Of a DNA stretch of 64,000 bases, positions 45,565 to 53,654 are shown piece by piece. This stretch comes from Helicobacter sp. 11S03491-1 (GTDB lineage Bacteria; Campylobacterota; Campylobacteria; Campylobacterales; Helicobacteraceae), in NCBI RefSeq assembly GCF_002272835.1, contig NZ_MLAO01000005.1:107721-171720 (forward strand), written 5' to 3'. Numbering within the stretch: the first letter of the stretch is position 1; the number at the start of each line of letters is the position of its first letter. The notes beneath the pieces are model-generated. The model ran no database searches. It had not been told where the DNA came from and saw nothing but the letters and a program-made list of their open reading frames with translations. The translations under genes and the position numbers were made by a program.

Positions 45565-47001
45565 TTATTCCTTATGAAATGGCAATTCCAAATCATATTT
45601 TAAACTCATAGCTTTTGTAATTGCGATAAACACACTATCTTCGGCTTCTTGAACAAGAAGTCTATCAAAATGAGTTTGGATATAAGAAGTATCAAAATCT
45701 CCACGCCTAAAATTTCTCTCTTTGCAAATATTGAGTAAAAAATCTGTCGTAGTTCTGATCCCTTCTACTTTGAATTCTTTTAATGCACGAATCATCTTAT
45801 TTACTGCCAAGTCATAACTACTTGCACGCACGATTACCTTTGCAACCATTGAATCATAATAGGGTGGAATAACATAATCTTTATAAATACAACTATCTAT
45901 ACGTACACAAGGTCCTAACGCCGGAAAATATTCTGTAATTTTACCCGGATTTGGAGCAAAATCCCTATGAGCATCCTCAGCATTAATCCTGGCTTCAATA
46001 CTAAAACCTTGAGGCATGATATGGTTTTGATGAAGTTCAAGCAATTCACCACTTGCAATACGGATCTGCCTTGCAACCAAATCTAATCCTGTAATTTCTT
46101 CCGTAACTCCATGTTCAACCTGGATTCTTGTGTTCATTTCCATAAAATAAAAGCAATTCATATCATCTAATAAAAATTCTACTGTCCCGGCATTGCTATA
46201 CCCTGAAACTTTTGCAGCCATAACTGCTGCTGCCCCCATTCTACGACGTAAATCCTCACTAATTGATGGACTGGGCGCAATTTCTAATAATTTTTGATGG
46301 CGTCTTTGAATTGAACAATCTCTCTCAAGCAAATGAACCACATTCCCATAATTATCTGCTAAAATTTGGAATTCAATATGACGCGGATTCTGAATATATT
46401 TTTCCATAAAAACTTCATCATTTTTAAAAAACGCCTTTGCTTCTTTTTTGCAAGTCTCTAGGCTATCCATCAATTGATTTTCATCAAAAACCACTCGAAT
46501 CCCTCTGCCTCCACCTCCGGCTACAGCTTTGAGAATAATAGGATAACCAATTTTGTGTGCAAAATCTTTAATCTCTGCTTGTGTGTTGTTATTAAGAGGT
46601 AGAGTTCCCGGAACAATGGGAATACCATTTTCTTGCATTAAATTTCGAGCTTGATTTTTATCTCCCATTTTTGCAATAACTCCAGGAGCGGGTCCTATAA
46701 AAACAAGTCCGGATCCACACACTTTATAGGCAAAATCAGCGTTTTCACTCAAAAATCCATAACCCGGGTGAATAGCTTGAGCGCCACTTTTTTTGGCAAT
46801 CTCAATAATAGCATCCGGATCAAGATAACCTTTTAAGGGATCTTGACTTATTTTATAGGCTTCATTAGCCATTTTCACATGCAGAGATTGTTCATCTGCT
46901 TGAGAGTAAATTGCCACACTTTGGATATTCAAATCATTGCAAGCACGGATAATACGAAGGGCTATTTCACCTCGGTTGGCGATTAGAATTTTCCTAAACA
47001 T
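45565..47001 (-). CDS. accC: Biotin carboxylase subunit (acetyl-CoA or pyruvate carboxylase A)
   Basis: An ATP-grasp enzyme that carboxylates biotin on a carrier protein. The 478 residues include FRKILIANRGEIALRIIRA, AIHPGYGFLSENADFA, KAVAGGGGRGIRV, ERDCSIQRRHQK, MEMNTRIQVEHG and the C-terminal RRGDFDTSYIQTHF. The long C-terminus and the lack of a neighbouring accB resemble PycA, the separate biotin carboxylase of epsilonproteobacterial pyruvate carboxylase, more than AccC, so pycA is a real alternative. The VEHP motif found in most homologues reads VEHG here. Confidence 0.88.
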   Translation of the reverse strand: MFRKILIANRGEIALRIIRACNDLNIQSVAIYSQADEQSLHVKMANEAYKISQDPLKGYLDPDAIIEIAKKSGAQAIHPGYGFLSENADFAYKVCGSGLVFIGPAPGVIAKMGDKNQARNLMQENGIPIVPGTLPLNNNTQAEIKDFAHKIGYPIILKAVAGGGGRGIRVVFDENQLMDSLETCKKEAKAFFKNDEVFMEKYIQNPRHIEFQILADNYGNVVHLLERDCSIQRRHQKLLEIAPSPSISEDLRRRMGAAAVMAAKVSGYSNAGTVEFLLDDMNCFYFMEMNTRIQVEHGVTEEITGLDLVARQIRIASGELLELHQNHIMPQGFSIEARINAEDAHRDFAPNPGKITEYFPALGPCVRIDSCIYKDYVIPPYYDSMVAKVIVRASSYDLAVNKMIRALKEFKVEGIRTTTDFLLNICKERNFRRGDFDTSYIQTHFDRLLVQEAEDSVFIAITKAMSLKYDLELPFHKE

Positions 47002-47134
47002 AAGATAAAAACCTTCCTTTTAGTAAGATTCTAGCAAAACAAATCTTAAGCGATTTTAAGTTTTGAAAAATTTTTATAAATCAAGAAATGCACTAAAATA
47101 TCTCATAAAAATCAATAAAGTTTTTATATTAAAA

Positions 47135-47485
47135 TTATTTTTTAGATTTCCAATATTCTTGCAATAAAAGTAATTTTTTTCTCAATAAAATAATATTTTC
47201 AAACATTTTATTTATATTAAAAACATAGGAACGATTCATATTCAAAACCTGTGGGTTATAATCTCCAAATACATCATATTCACATAACAAATCTCTACCC
47301 AAAGTCCGCTGAAATGCTTTTTGAAAAAATGTCTCATAAGTAAAAAGAATTTCTGTTTTTAACTCTTGAGCCTCTTTAAGATTCCTGGTTTCTAAAACTT
47401 TATTACACTTCTGAATAACAATATCAATCTTTTTTTTATTCTCTATAAGTTGGCTTTCTTTGTCTTTGTTGTCAATAGATTCCAT
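47135..47485 (-). CDS. Hypothetical protein, mostly helical
   Basis: A 116-residue protein of unknown family with no signal peptide or membrane helix. It is charged and predicted mainly helical (ENKKKIDIVIQKCNKVLE, LKEAQELKTEILFTYETFFQKAF, NKMFENIILLRKKLLLLQEYW), with a central LLCEYDVFGDYNPQVLNMNRS loop. Forty bases downstream of the next hypothetical gene on the same strand, so the two probably form a small operon. Coding status rests on codon pattern and the tandem arrangement. Confidence 0.6.
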   Translation of the reverse strand: MESIDNKDKESQLIENKKKIDIVIQKCNKVLETRNLKEAQELKTEILFTYETFFQKAFQRTLGRDLLCEYDVFGDYNPQVLNMNRSYVFNINKMFENIILLRKKLLLLQEYWKSKK

Positions 47486-47525
47486 TTTATGTCCTTTTCA
47501 TGAGACTACTATCTATAAAATTAAG

Positions 47526-47951
47526 TTAGCCCCTCTCCACCCAATAATCGTAATATCCTGTATCACTCATGCAAAGATATCCCTCAATGCTAAAATCCCT
47601 AATAGAAGTAAAAACAGGCCGATACAACACAATTACCAATCTTTTATTGTCAATCCGGTTGCTTTTATAAGTAATAGAAAGTTGTTGGCAAGCATTCCAG
47701 TTAATTGGAAGTTTTTGATTGAAACGAATCAAAACATTATAGTGCCTTTGGAGACTTTTATCTGTTGTGGTTTTTTGAGAAGATTGTGAAGATAATTCTT
47801 CGTAATGAGAACTTTCAGATAAAGGTTTTTGTGTTATAGTCAAATCTGTACATTCACACTCAAATTTAAAATTTTTTTCGACAGATTCCAGTTGCAAAAT
47901 ACCACAACTACCATAAAGATTTCCAATTTCCTCTTTTTGTCTAGCATTCAT
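47526..47951 (-). CDS. Hypothetical protein
   Basis: A 141-residue soluble protein that I do not recognise. The beta-rich C-terminal half (YNVLIRFNQKLPINW, QLSITYKSNRI, RLVIVLYRPVFTSIRDFSIEGYLC) suggests a small barrel; the RxxRDFSxxG-like ring faintly recalls PilZ-type domains but is not enough for a call. An AAGG box before the internal ATG decides the start over one six codons upstream. First gene of a two-gene unit ahead of the AT-rich gap. Confidence 0.6.
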   Translation of the reverse strand: MNARQKEEIGNLYGSCGILQLESVEKNFKFECECTDLTITQKPLSESSHYEELSSQSSQKTTTDKSLQRHYNVLIRFNQKLPINWNACQQLSITYKSNRIDNKRLVIVLYRPVFTSIRDFSIEGYLCMSDTGYYDYWVERG

Positions 47952-48479
47952 TATTTGCCTTAACTTCATCTTGATTGAAACTATTCTAAAAGATTACAAA
48001 AATTAATCTCATTTTTTCCTAATTAATTAAGAAAAACCTATTAAAATTATCTCAAACTATTGCTTAATATTATCTTTTAATTGAAATATTTTTTTGTATC
48101 TTTATGATATTTTACTCATATTTTATTTTATATGATTTTTAAGATTAACCAAATTTAAGTTCTATTTTTAATCTAAAATATTTATTTTTTAAAAAAGCAA
48201 TATCATTATGTTGTATATAAACAATAAATTTTGAAGATATATAAGTATTTCATACAAGCCTGGTAATACTACTCTTAGAGTGAGTTTTATTCCATATTTT
48301 CTTCAAATTTTATAGATTTTTATAATTTATCTTTAAAACTCTCTTATAATTTTAGAGTATTTAAAATTATAAATTAATCATAATAATATTTTAATATTAT
48401 CTTCTAATTCTCAAAAATTATAGATATTATTTTATAATCTCAATATTTTGCCAATAAAATATTATATTAATTTATAAAA
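47952..48479. other. AT-rich gene-free stretch (528 bp)
   Basis: Extremely AT-rich, with stops in all frames and no recognisable gene. It holds short dyads such as ATAATATT-TT-AATATTAT (48382-48399) and a slightly more GC-rich patch near 48252-48285 that may be a remnant. It borders the glycosyltransferase block on the left and may contain promoters for the two hypothetical genes. Confidence 0.6.
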
Positions 48480-49250
48480 CTATTTTTCTTGACTCTCTTG
48501 GCGTCTTTCATAAAGCTTCATATATTTAAAAAACGCTCCATCAGCATTACAATACGCTACAATGAAACCTTTATAACCATACAAAAATCCTTTTCTAAAA
48601 AAATAATCTTTCAAAAATACCAAAACAAATCTTCCAATTGCCCCAAAAACACTGGCTTTTTTCTTGCCGGATTTTTTTTCATCAGCCCAAATTGTGCTAT
48701 AACGATTCAATTTCCCTAGCAGCATATCAACACTTTCAAATGCATAATGCCTGAGGTAACCATTTAACTTTATTTCTCTACATCCATCAGGAATAATAAC
48801 GCTTTCATGAACTTGATTTTGATTAAAGCATGTTTTATCCTTGCAAAATAAACGCCTTACATAATCAGGACTCCATCCACACGCCTGAATCCATTCTCCC
48901 TTATAGAGATTTTTACGACTTAAAGAATAAACAATCTTGCTATCTAAAGATAGATGTTTGATCATTTCAAGTGCATCTTTTTCCAAAACCTCATCTGAAT
49001 CAATACTCAAAATCCAATCGTGCTTTGCATAAGAAATTGCTAAGTTTTTTAAAGGACCAAACCCAATAAACTCACTTTCATAAATTTTTACATTTTTAAA
49101 ATTTCCAGCTATTATTTGCGTATCATCCGTGCTTTCATTATCAAGCAAAATAATCTCATCAAAATCACACAAAGCTTCCAGGCACTCCCTCAAATGTACT
49201 TGAGCATTTTTGGCTAAAATCACTACAGAAATTTTTGAAAAATTATTCAT
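48480..49250 (-). CDS. Glycosyltransferase family 2 (LPS core type, WaaE/LgtF-like)
   Basis: A 256-residue GT-A enzyme. It begins ISVVILAKNAQVHLRECLEAL, followed by DEIILLDNESTDDT and a DSDEVL metal-binding motif (about 90), the order seen in WaaE/LgtF enzymes that add glucose to inner-core heptose. LYKGEWIQACGWSPDYVRRLF and the C-terminal KDYFFRKGFLYGYKGFIVAYCNADGAFFKYMKLYE are also typical of that group. AAGGA precedes the ATG. It is transcribed away from the GT90/GT10 pair. Confidence 0.88.
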   Translation of the reverse strand: MNNFSKISVVILAKNAQVHLRECLEALCDFDEIILLDNESTDDTQIIAGNFKNVKIYESEFIGFGPLKNLAISYAKHDWILSIDSDEVLEKDALEMIKHLSLDSKIVYSLSRKNLYKGEWIQACGWSPDYVRRLFCKDKTCFNQNQVHESVIIPDGCREIKLNGYLRHYAFESVDMLLGKLNRYSTIWADEKKSGKKKASVFGAIGRFVLVFLKDYFFRKGFLYGYKGFIVAYCNADGAFFKYMKLYERRQESQEK

Positions 49251-49376
49251 TTTGGTTTTCCTTGTATATTTATATATTATCTTTTATAATAATAATTATA
49301 TATAAAATGACCGGTGTTTTACTACAGAAGCGAAGGATTTTTTGCTACAATTGGAATTAAATTGTGAGGAAAAAGT

Positions 49377-50357
49377 TTGAGAAATAATCAATTTTTATAT
49401 AATCTTAAGGGAATTGGGTATTTTATGTATCCAAGATTTTTGGGCAAATATATTCTCAAAGCAAAACTTCATGAGCTCCAATCTCTCAAAGACAATGAAT
49501 TAGAAAAATTAGCTCAAAGGGTGCGCTATTATTGCTCTTTTAATTCCGGTTGTATGCCCAATACCTCTAATCCCTCAAATTTAAAACTTTTAAAAAAAGG
49601 GTCGAGATATTTTTTCGACACTTATGAATATATGAGATTTTTTCCAAAAAATCTCATATATATCTTGGAATCCGGGGATATAAACTATGAGTTACCCTAC
49701 CCCTCTATATGTAAATCCAGACCTATAAGCAAAAATTTTAGCAATAATGTGTTGCTAAAATTAGACAAAATGAGACATTTTAAATTTTTCAAAAATCCTC
49801 CTCTTATTCCCTATGAAGATAAAAAAAATATTTTATTTTTTCGAGGGGGCTGCTATCAAACGCACAGGAAAAAATTTATGCAAAAATACTTTAATCACCC
49901 TATGTGCGATCTTGGACATGTTGGGGCAAATAGAGAAGAGTTCGCTTCATGGCAAAAAGAAAAAATTAGCATAGAAAATCATATGCAATATAAATTTATC
50001 CTCTCTCTTGAGGGAAATGATGTGGCTAGTAATTTAAAGTGGATTATGAGTTCTAATTCAATTGCAGTAATGCCCAAACCAAAATTTGAAACTTGGTTTA
50101 TGGAGGGGACGTTAATTCCAAACTATCATTATATAGAGATTGATTATGATTATGAAAATCTAATAGAAAAATTAGAATATTTTCTAAGCCATTCAAACCA
50201 AGCCAAAGAAATTATAACCCATGCAAATGCCTATACAAAGCAATTTTTAGATAAAAAAATGGAAGATTTGATCGCTTTTATGGTATTAAGAAAATATTTT
50301 TATCAAACTAATCAAATCCAAATCTCAAAAATTGAAGAAGAAATTTTTATCAAATAA
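49377..50357 (+). CDS. Glycosyltransferase family 90 (LpsA/CAP10-like)
   Basis: A 326-residue enzyme with the GT90 pattern: IPYEDKKNILFFRGGCYQTHRK (about 145-165), CDLGHVGANREEFASW, then IENHMQYKFILSLEGNDVASNLKWIMSSNS and the MPKPKFETWFMEGTLIPNYHYIEI ending. Bacterial members attach glucose, galactose or xylose to LPS or capsule. The start is TTG at 49377 with GAGGA 8 bases upstream; an internal ATG 19 codons later is possible. Followed 8 bases later by the GT10 gene. Confidence 0.85.
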   Translation: MRNNQFLYNLKGIGYFMYPRFLGKYILKAKLHELQSLKDNELEKLAQRVRYYCSFNSGCMPNTSNPSNLKLLKKGSRYFFDTYEYMRFFPKNLIYILESGDINYELPYPSICKSRPISKNFSNNVLLKLDKMRHFKFFKNPPLIPYEDKKNILFFRGGCYQTHRKKFMQKYFNHPMCDLGHVGANREEFASWQKEKISIENHMQYKFILSLEGNDVASNLKWIMSSNSIAVMPKPKFETWFMEGTLIPNYHYIEIDYDYENLIEKLEYFLSHSNQAKEIITHANAYTKQFLDKKMEDLIAFMVLRKYFYQTNQIQISKIEEEIFIK

Positions 50358-50365
50358 GGAATTTT

Positions 50366-51433
50366 ATGCAAAAAATTAGTGTCTTGTTGATTCAAAATAC
50401 AGATAAAATCTATGATGATCAATGGCTGGAAGATTGGCTTAAAAAACAATCTTACAAAAATGATGGGTGCTATAATCAAAAAGACTTGCAAATAATTTTT
50501 AGTACAAAATTTAATCAAAGCGATTATGTGGTTATGCTCAACCGAGTTGATAAAAATAGGACGCTTCATGTAGGCAAAGATAATCTTTTTGCCTTGCAAC
50601 AAGAGCCTTATATACCAAATTCATCTAAATATCATATTTGTTTTAAAAATGAATTTGCAAAACAAAAAAGAACCTATAAAAATTTCAGAAAAGTTTTTGG
50701 CTTTGTTTGTGAACTTTTGGCAAAAGATCCTGCCCATCTTCATTATATTCCCCATCACCCGATGATGTATTGGATGTTATATAGCAAAAATAAACCTCCT
50801 TATAAAACCATTTCTCAAATGCCCCTAAATCAAAAAACAAAAACAATTTCTTGTATCGCCTCTATCCACAAATCTATCTTTCCGGGACATCTGGCGCGCA
50901 GAGAATTTGTAATGTGGCTTAAAAATCAAAAAATAGGACAAGAGATTGATTTTTATGGATCCGGAACAGTTCATGAATTGACCAATAAAATAGATGGCTT
51001 GAGGGATTATAAATATTCAATCGCTATTGAAAATTCTTCTATTCCTCATTACTTTACAGAAAAAATTATCGATTGTTATCTTGCCTATACAATGCCTATT
51101 TATTGCGGGGCTCCCAATATTGGGGAATACTTCCCTAATGATTCTTATATTACCATTGATATTAACAAACCCCAAGAAGCTATCAAGATAATACAAGAAG
51201 CCATAACAAACAATTTATGGGAAAAAAATATTGAATCTATCAAAAAAGCAAGAGAACTTTGCCTAAAAGAATATAACTTTATTCAATGTATGGGCAAGAT
51301 AATTGCTGAAGACTTTAAAGAAAGAGGCAAACAAGAAATATCGAAAATTACTGTTAAAAAATTTAAGAGAAGTTTTATTGATAGAATTAAACGTAATATG
51401 TGGAGGATTGGAAATAAAATTGGGTTAATTTAG
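50366..51433 (+). CDS. Glycosyltransferase family 10 (alpha-fucosyltransferase family)
   Basis: A 355-residue protein whose C-terminal part shows the GT10 donor-binding motif: DYKYSIAIENSSIPHYFTEKIIDCYLAYTMPIYCGAPNIGEYF (about 213-255), the same pattern found in H. pylori FutA/FutB. The N-terminal part is divergent, and the C-terminal tail is basic and could lie on the membrane (KKFKRSFIDRIKRNMW); no heptad leucine repeats like those of FutA are seen. Transfer of fucose to LPS is therefore plausible, but other deoxy sugars are known for this family. AAGGA precedes the ATG. Confidence 0.83.
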   Translation: MQKISVLLIQNTDKIYDDQWLEDWLKKQSYKNDGCYNQKDLQIIFSTKFNQSDYVVMLNRVDKNRTLHVGKDNLFALQQEPYIPNSSKYHICFKNEFAKQKRTYKNFRKVFGFVCELLAKDPAHLHYIPHHPMMYWMLYSKNKPPYKTISQMPLNQKTKTISCIASIHKSIFPGHLARREFVMWLKNQKIGQEIDFYGSGTVHELTNKIDGLRDYKYSIAIENSSIPHYFTEKIIDCYLAYTMPIYCGAPNIGEYFPNDSYITIDINKPQEAIKIIQEAITNNLWEKNIESIKKARELCLKEYNFIQCMGKIIAEDFKERGKQEISKITVKKFKRSFIDRIKRNMWRIGNKIGLI

Positions 51434-51981
51434 TCAATAATTTAATTTTTATTTTTTATTGATAATAATAAATTAAATATATAGCTTTTAAAAATAAATA
51501 TTTTAAGTCCAAGATACTCTATTAAAATAAAAAACCGGGATCGCTCTTAAAAACAAATAATCAAAAAATTAAATTCTGATTTTATGGCAATAGATTAAAA
51601 AATTAGGAATAAAATCATTTTATTATTTATTTTTTATAAAAAATAATATTATATTAAAAATAAAATATTTATTATTTTCATGCTTTAATAATCTTATAAA
51701 ATCTTCTTTATATCTATTTCAAAATGATGATTTAAAACATCTTAAAATGAGATAAATTTCATATCCTTAATAAAAAAGTTAAAAAATAGCCAAAAATACA
51801 ATATCTCTTATAAAGTTAAAATATTCTAAAAATATGCAATAGTCTTAAGAGAGTATTTTTTATGATTGAATAATGCCATAAAATCAAAATTCTCATCTTT
51901 TTATTTTTAGTATTCGAATAATTAATTTGATATTTTTATCTTTTTTATTATTTTTTCAAAAAAATGATAAAATTTTAGTTT
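51434..51981. other. AT-rich gene-free stretch (548 bp) with 20-bp palindrome
   Basis: Lies between convergent GT10 and O-antigen-ligase genes and has no reading frame of note. It includes a stem of TCAATAA and TTATTGA (51434-51440 / 51456-51462) right after the GT10 stop, and a perfect palindrome with half-site TTATTTTTTA at 51627-51646. Together with the similar stretch on the other side it frames the glycosyltransferase block. Confidence 0.6.
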
Positions 51982-53253
51982 TCAACAACACCCTTCTTGA
52001 CCCTTCTTGATTCCCCAATAAGCAAGAGAGCTTAAAATCACCATTGTGATGATAAAGAAATTACCATCCATAAAAGCGCTCATTGGCTCTCCACTCCCTC
52101 CACTAACAATATAATAAACCAAAATGCCCATCATCATATAAGCAGGAATATTACCTTTTCTCTTTTGGATAGCCTTGATAGAAAAAATTCCAATACTCAA
52201 CCATGTTGCCAACAAAGCCAAAAGCCCTAAAATACCCTTTCTTGCCAATGTATTTAAAATCTCATTATGATACCTGCCATAACAATTCAATGTTTTGGGA
52301 TCTCTATCTGATTTAGCAAGTCTGTTGATTTCGTATTTTCTATCACAAATGCTTTTGGGGCTCAAGCCAATAATAGGAGAAAGCTTGATAATAGCAATAG
52401 CTTCTTTCCACATCTCAAAACGCAATCCCAGGCTTGTATTATAATTATTTTCTTTATATTCTTTAATGTCGGAATTTGCTTGATAAAATCTTGCCATTGA
52501 AGAACGCACTTGAGGAACAAAAGCCAAAACAACCCCACCTATGACAATAAAAAATATTATTTTTTTAAGTAGTTTTAATCGTATATGTTTATTGGAATTA
52601 AAAAGTATAAAAAGTATAAAAAGTGCTATACTGCCAACGACAAAACCCAAAATAACACCACGAGTCTCACTGAAAATCATCACAATAATTGCAAAAATAA
52701 CAGCCATACCAAAAAAAATCTTTTCTTTTAAAGAAGAATTTAATCTTAAAAAACAAGCAAGAGCACACAACCCCAAAACAGAACCAACATTCCCAAATTC
52801 AGAGATTCCTGAAAAACCCCCAACCCTATCAATATCTAAAAAAACTTTCTGAAAAACAGCAATCAAACCATTGACAAAACAAGCCACCCCAATCATATAA
52901 AAAATAATTTTTTGATTTAATATTATTCTTGAACCAATAAGAAGTACCAAAAGAAAAGCTCCGACTAAATAACCTAAAGGCATATTAAAAATTCGCAAAC
53001 CATAGCTAAAACTATCATTCACAAACATATTAGGAAATGTTGTAAAAAAAATACCGGCAAATGCATAAGCAATAAATTTAATTTCTTTAGGGATGGAGTC
53101 TAATTTTTGAAAAAATCTTGAATAAACAAGCAACGCTAATAAAAATAAAACTGAAAAAACCTGTGGAGAACCTTTTATAGATGAAAATAAATAAACTCCA
53201 CAGGATAGAAGAGTTAAAAAGAGACCTATTTTATTGCTATATCTTAGTGACAT
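51982..53253 (-). CDS. waaL: O-antigen ligase family protein (WaaL-like)
   Basis: A 423-residue inner-membrane protein with about 11-12 hydrophobic segments and the Wzy_C-type large periplasmic loop (about 265-345), including SLGLRFEMWKEAIAIIKLSPIIGLSP and ARKGILGLLALL, with the conserved GRYHNEIL motif (about 320). WaaL transfers undecaprenol-linked O-antigen to lipid A core in the periplasm; polymerases look alike, so the ligase call leans on synteny with HP1039, which also neighbours rpsO. It starts 7 bases after the rpsO stop. Confidence 0.85.
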   Translation of the reverse strand: MSLRYSNKIGLFLTLLSCGVYLFSSIKGSPQVFSVLFLLALLVYSRFFQKLDSIPKEIKFIAYAFAGIFFTTFPNMFVNDSFSYGLRIFNMPLGYLVGAFLLVLLIGSRIILNQKIIFYMIGVACFVNGLIAVFQKVFLDIDRVGGFSGISEFGNVGSVLGLCALACFLRLNSSLKEKIFFGMAVIFAIIVMIFSETRGVILGFVVGSIALFILFILFNSNKHIRLKLLKKIIFFIVIGGVVLAFVPQVRSSMARFYQANSDIKEYKENNYNTSLGLRFEMWKEAIAIIKLSPIIGLSPKSICDRKYEINRLAKSDRDPKTLNCYGRYHNEILNTLARKGILGLLALLATWLSIGIFSIKAIQKRKGNIPAYMMMGILVYYIVSGGSGEPMSAFMDGNFFIITMVILSSLAYWGIKKGQEGCC

Positions 53254-53260
53254 AGCTAAA

Positions 53261-53533
53261 TTATCTGTCTTTGATGCCTAATTTAGCAATCAAATTAGCA
53301 TATCTTTCATATTGTGTTTTTTTGAGGTATTTAAGAAGATGTTTTCTCTGCCCCACTAATTTCAATAACCCTAATCTGCTTGAGTGATCTTTTGGATTTT
53401 CTTTGAGATGTTGTGTTAAACTTGAAATTCTTTGACTCAATAACCCTATTTGGACTTCTGAAGATCCTGTATCCTTGCTATCTCTGGCAAATTGTGAAAT
53501 AATTTCTTGTTTTTTCGCCGTATCTAAAGCCAT
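53261..53533 (-). CDS. rpsO: 30S ribosomal protein S15
   Basis: Small-subunit protein that binds the central domain of 16S rRNA early in assembly. The 90 residues show the whole family pattern: [54 protein letters not shown] and the terminal [22 protein letters not shown] box lies 5-6 bases before the ATG. Convergent or divergent partners are as in H. pylori HP1039-HP1041. Confidence 0.98.
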   Translation of the reverse strand: MALDTAKKQEIISQFARDSKDTGSSEVQIGLLSQRISSLTQHLKENPKDHSSRLGLLKLVGQRKHLLKYLKKTQYERYANLIAKLGIKDR

Positions 53534-53654
53534 AATGACCTCCTGAATGGTATAAATTTAAAGATAGAATTATACATAAAAAAGCAAAATTTTACATTAA
53601 AAATTGTAGAATCCTATCTCGAATAATAAATAATCCAAAAAAGGCATAAACTTA

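Noticed and set aside
48240..48290. tRNA-like remnant (GCCTGGTAAT patch) in the AT-rich stretch
   Set aside because: No cloverleaf, T-loop or acceptor pairing could be drawn around it.
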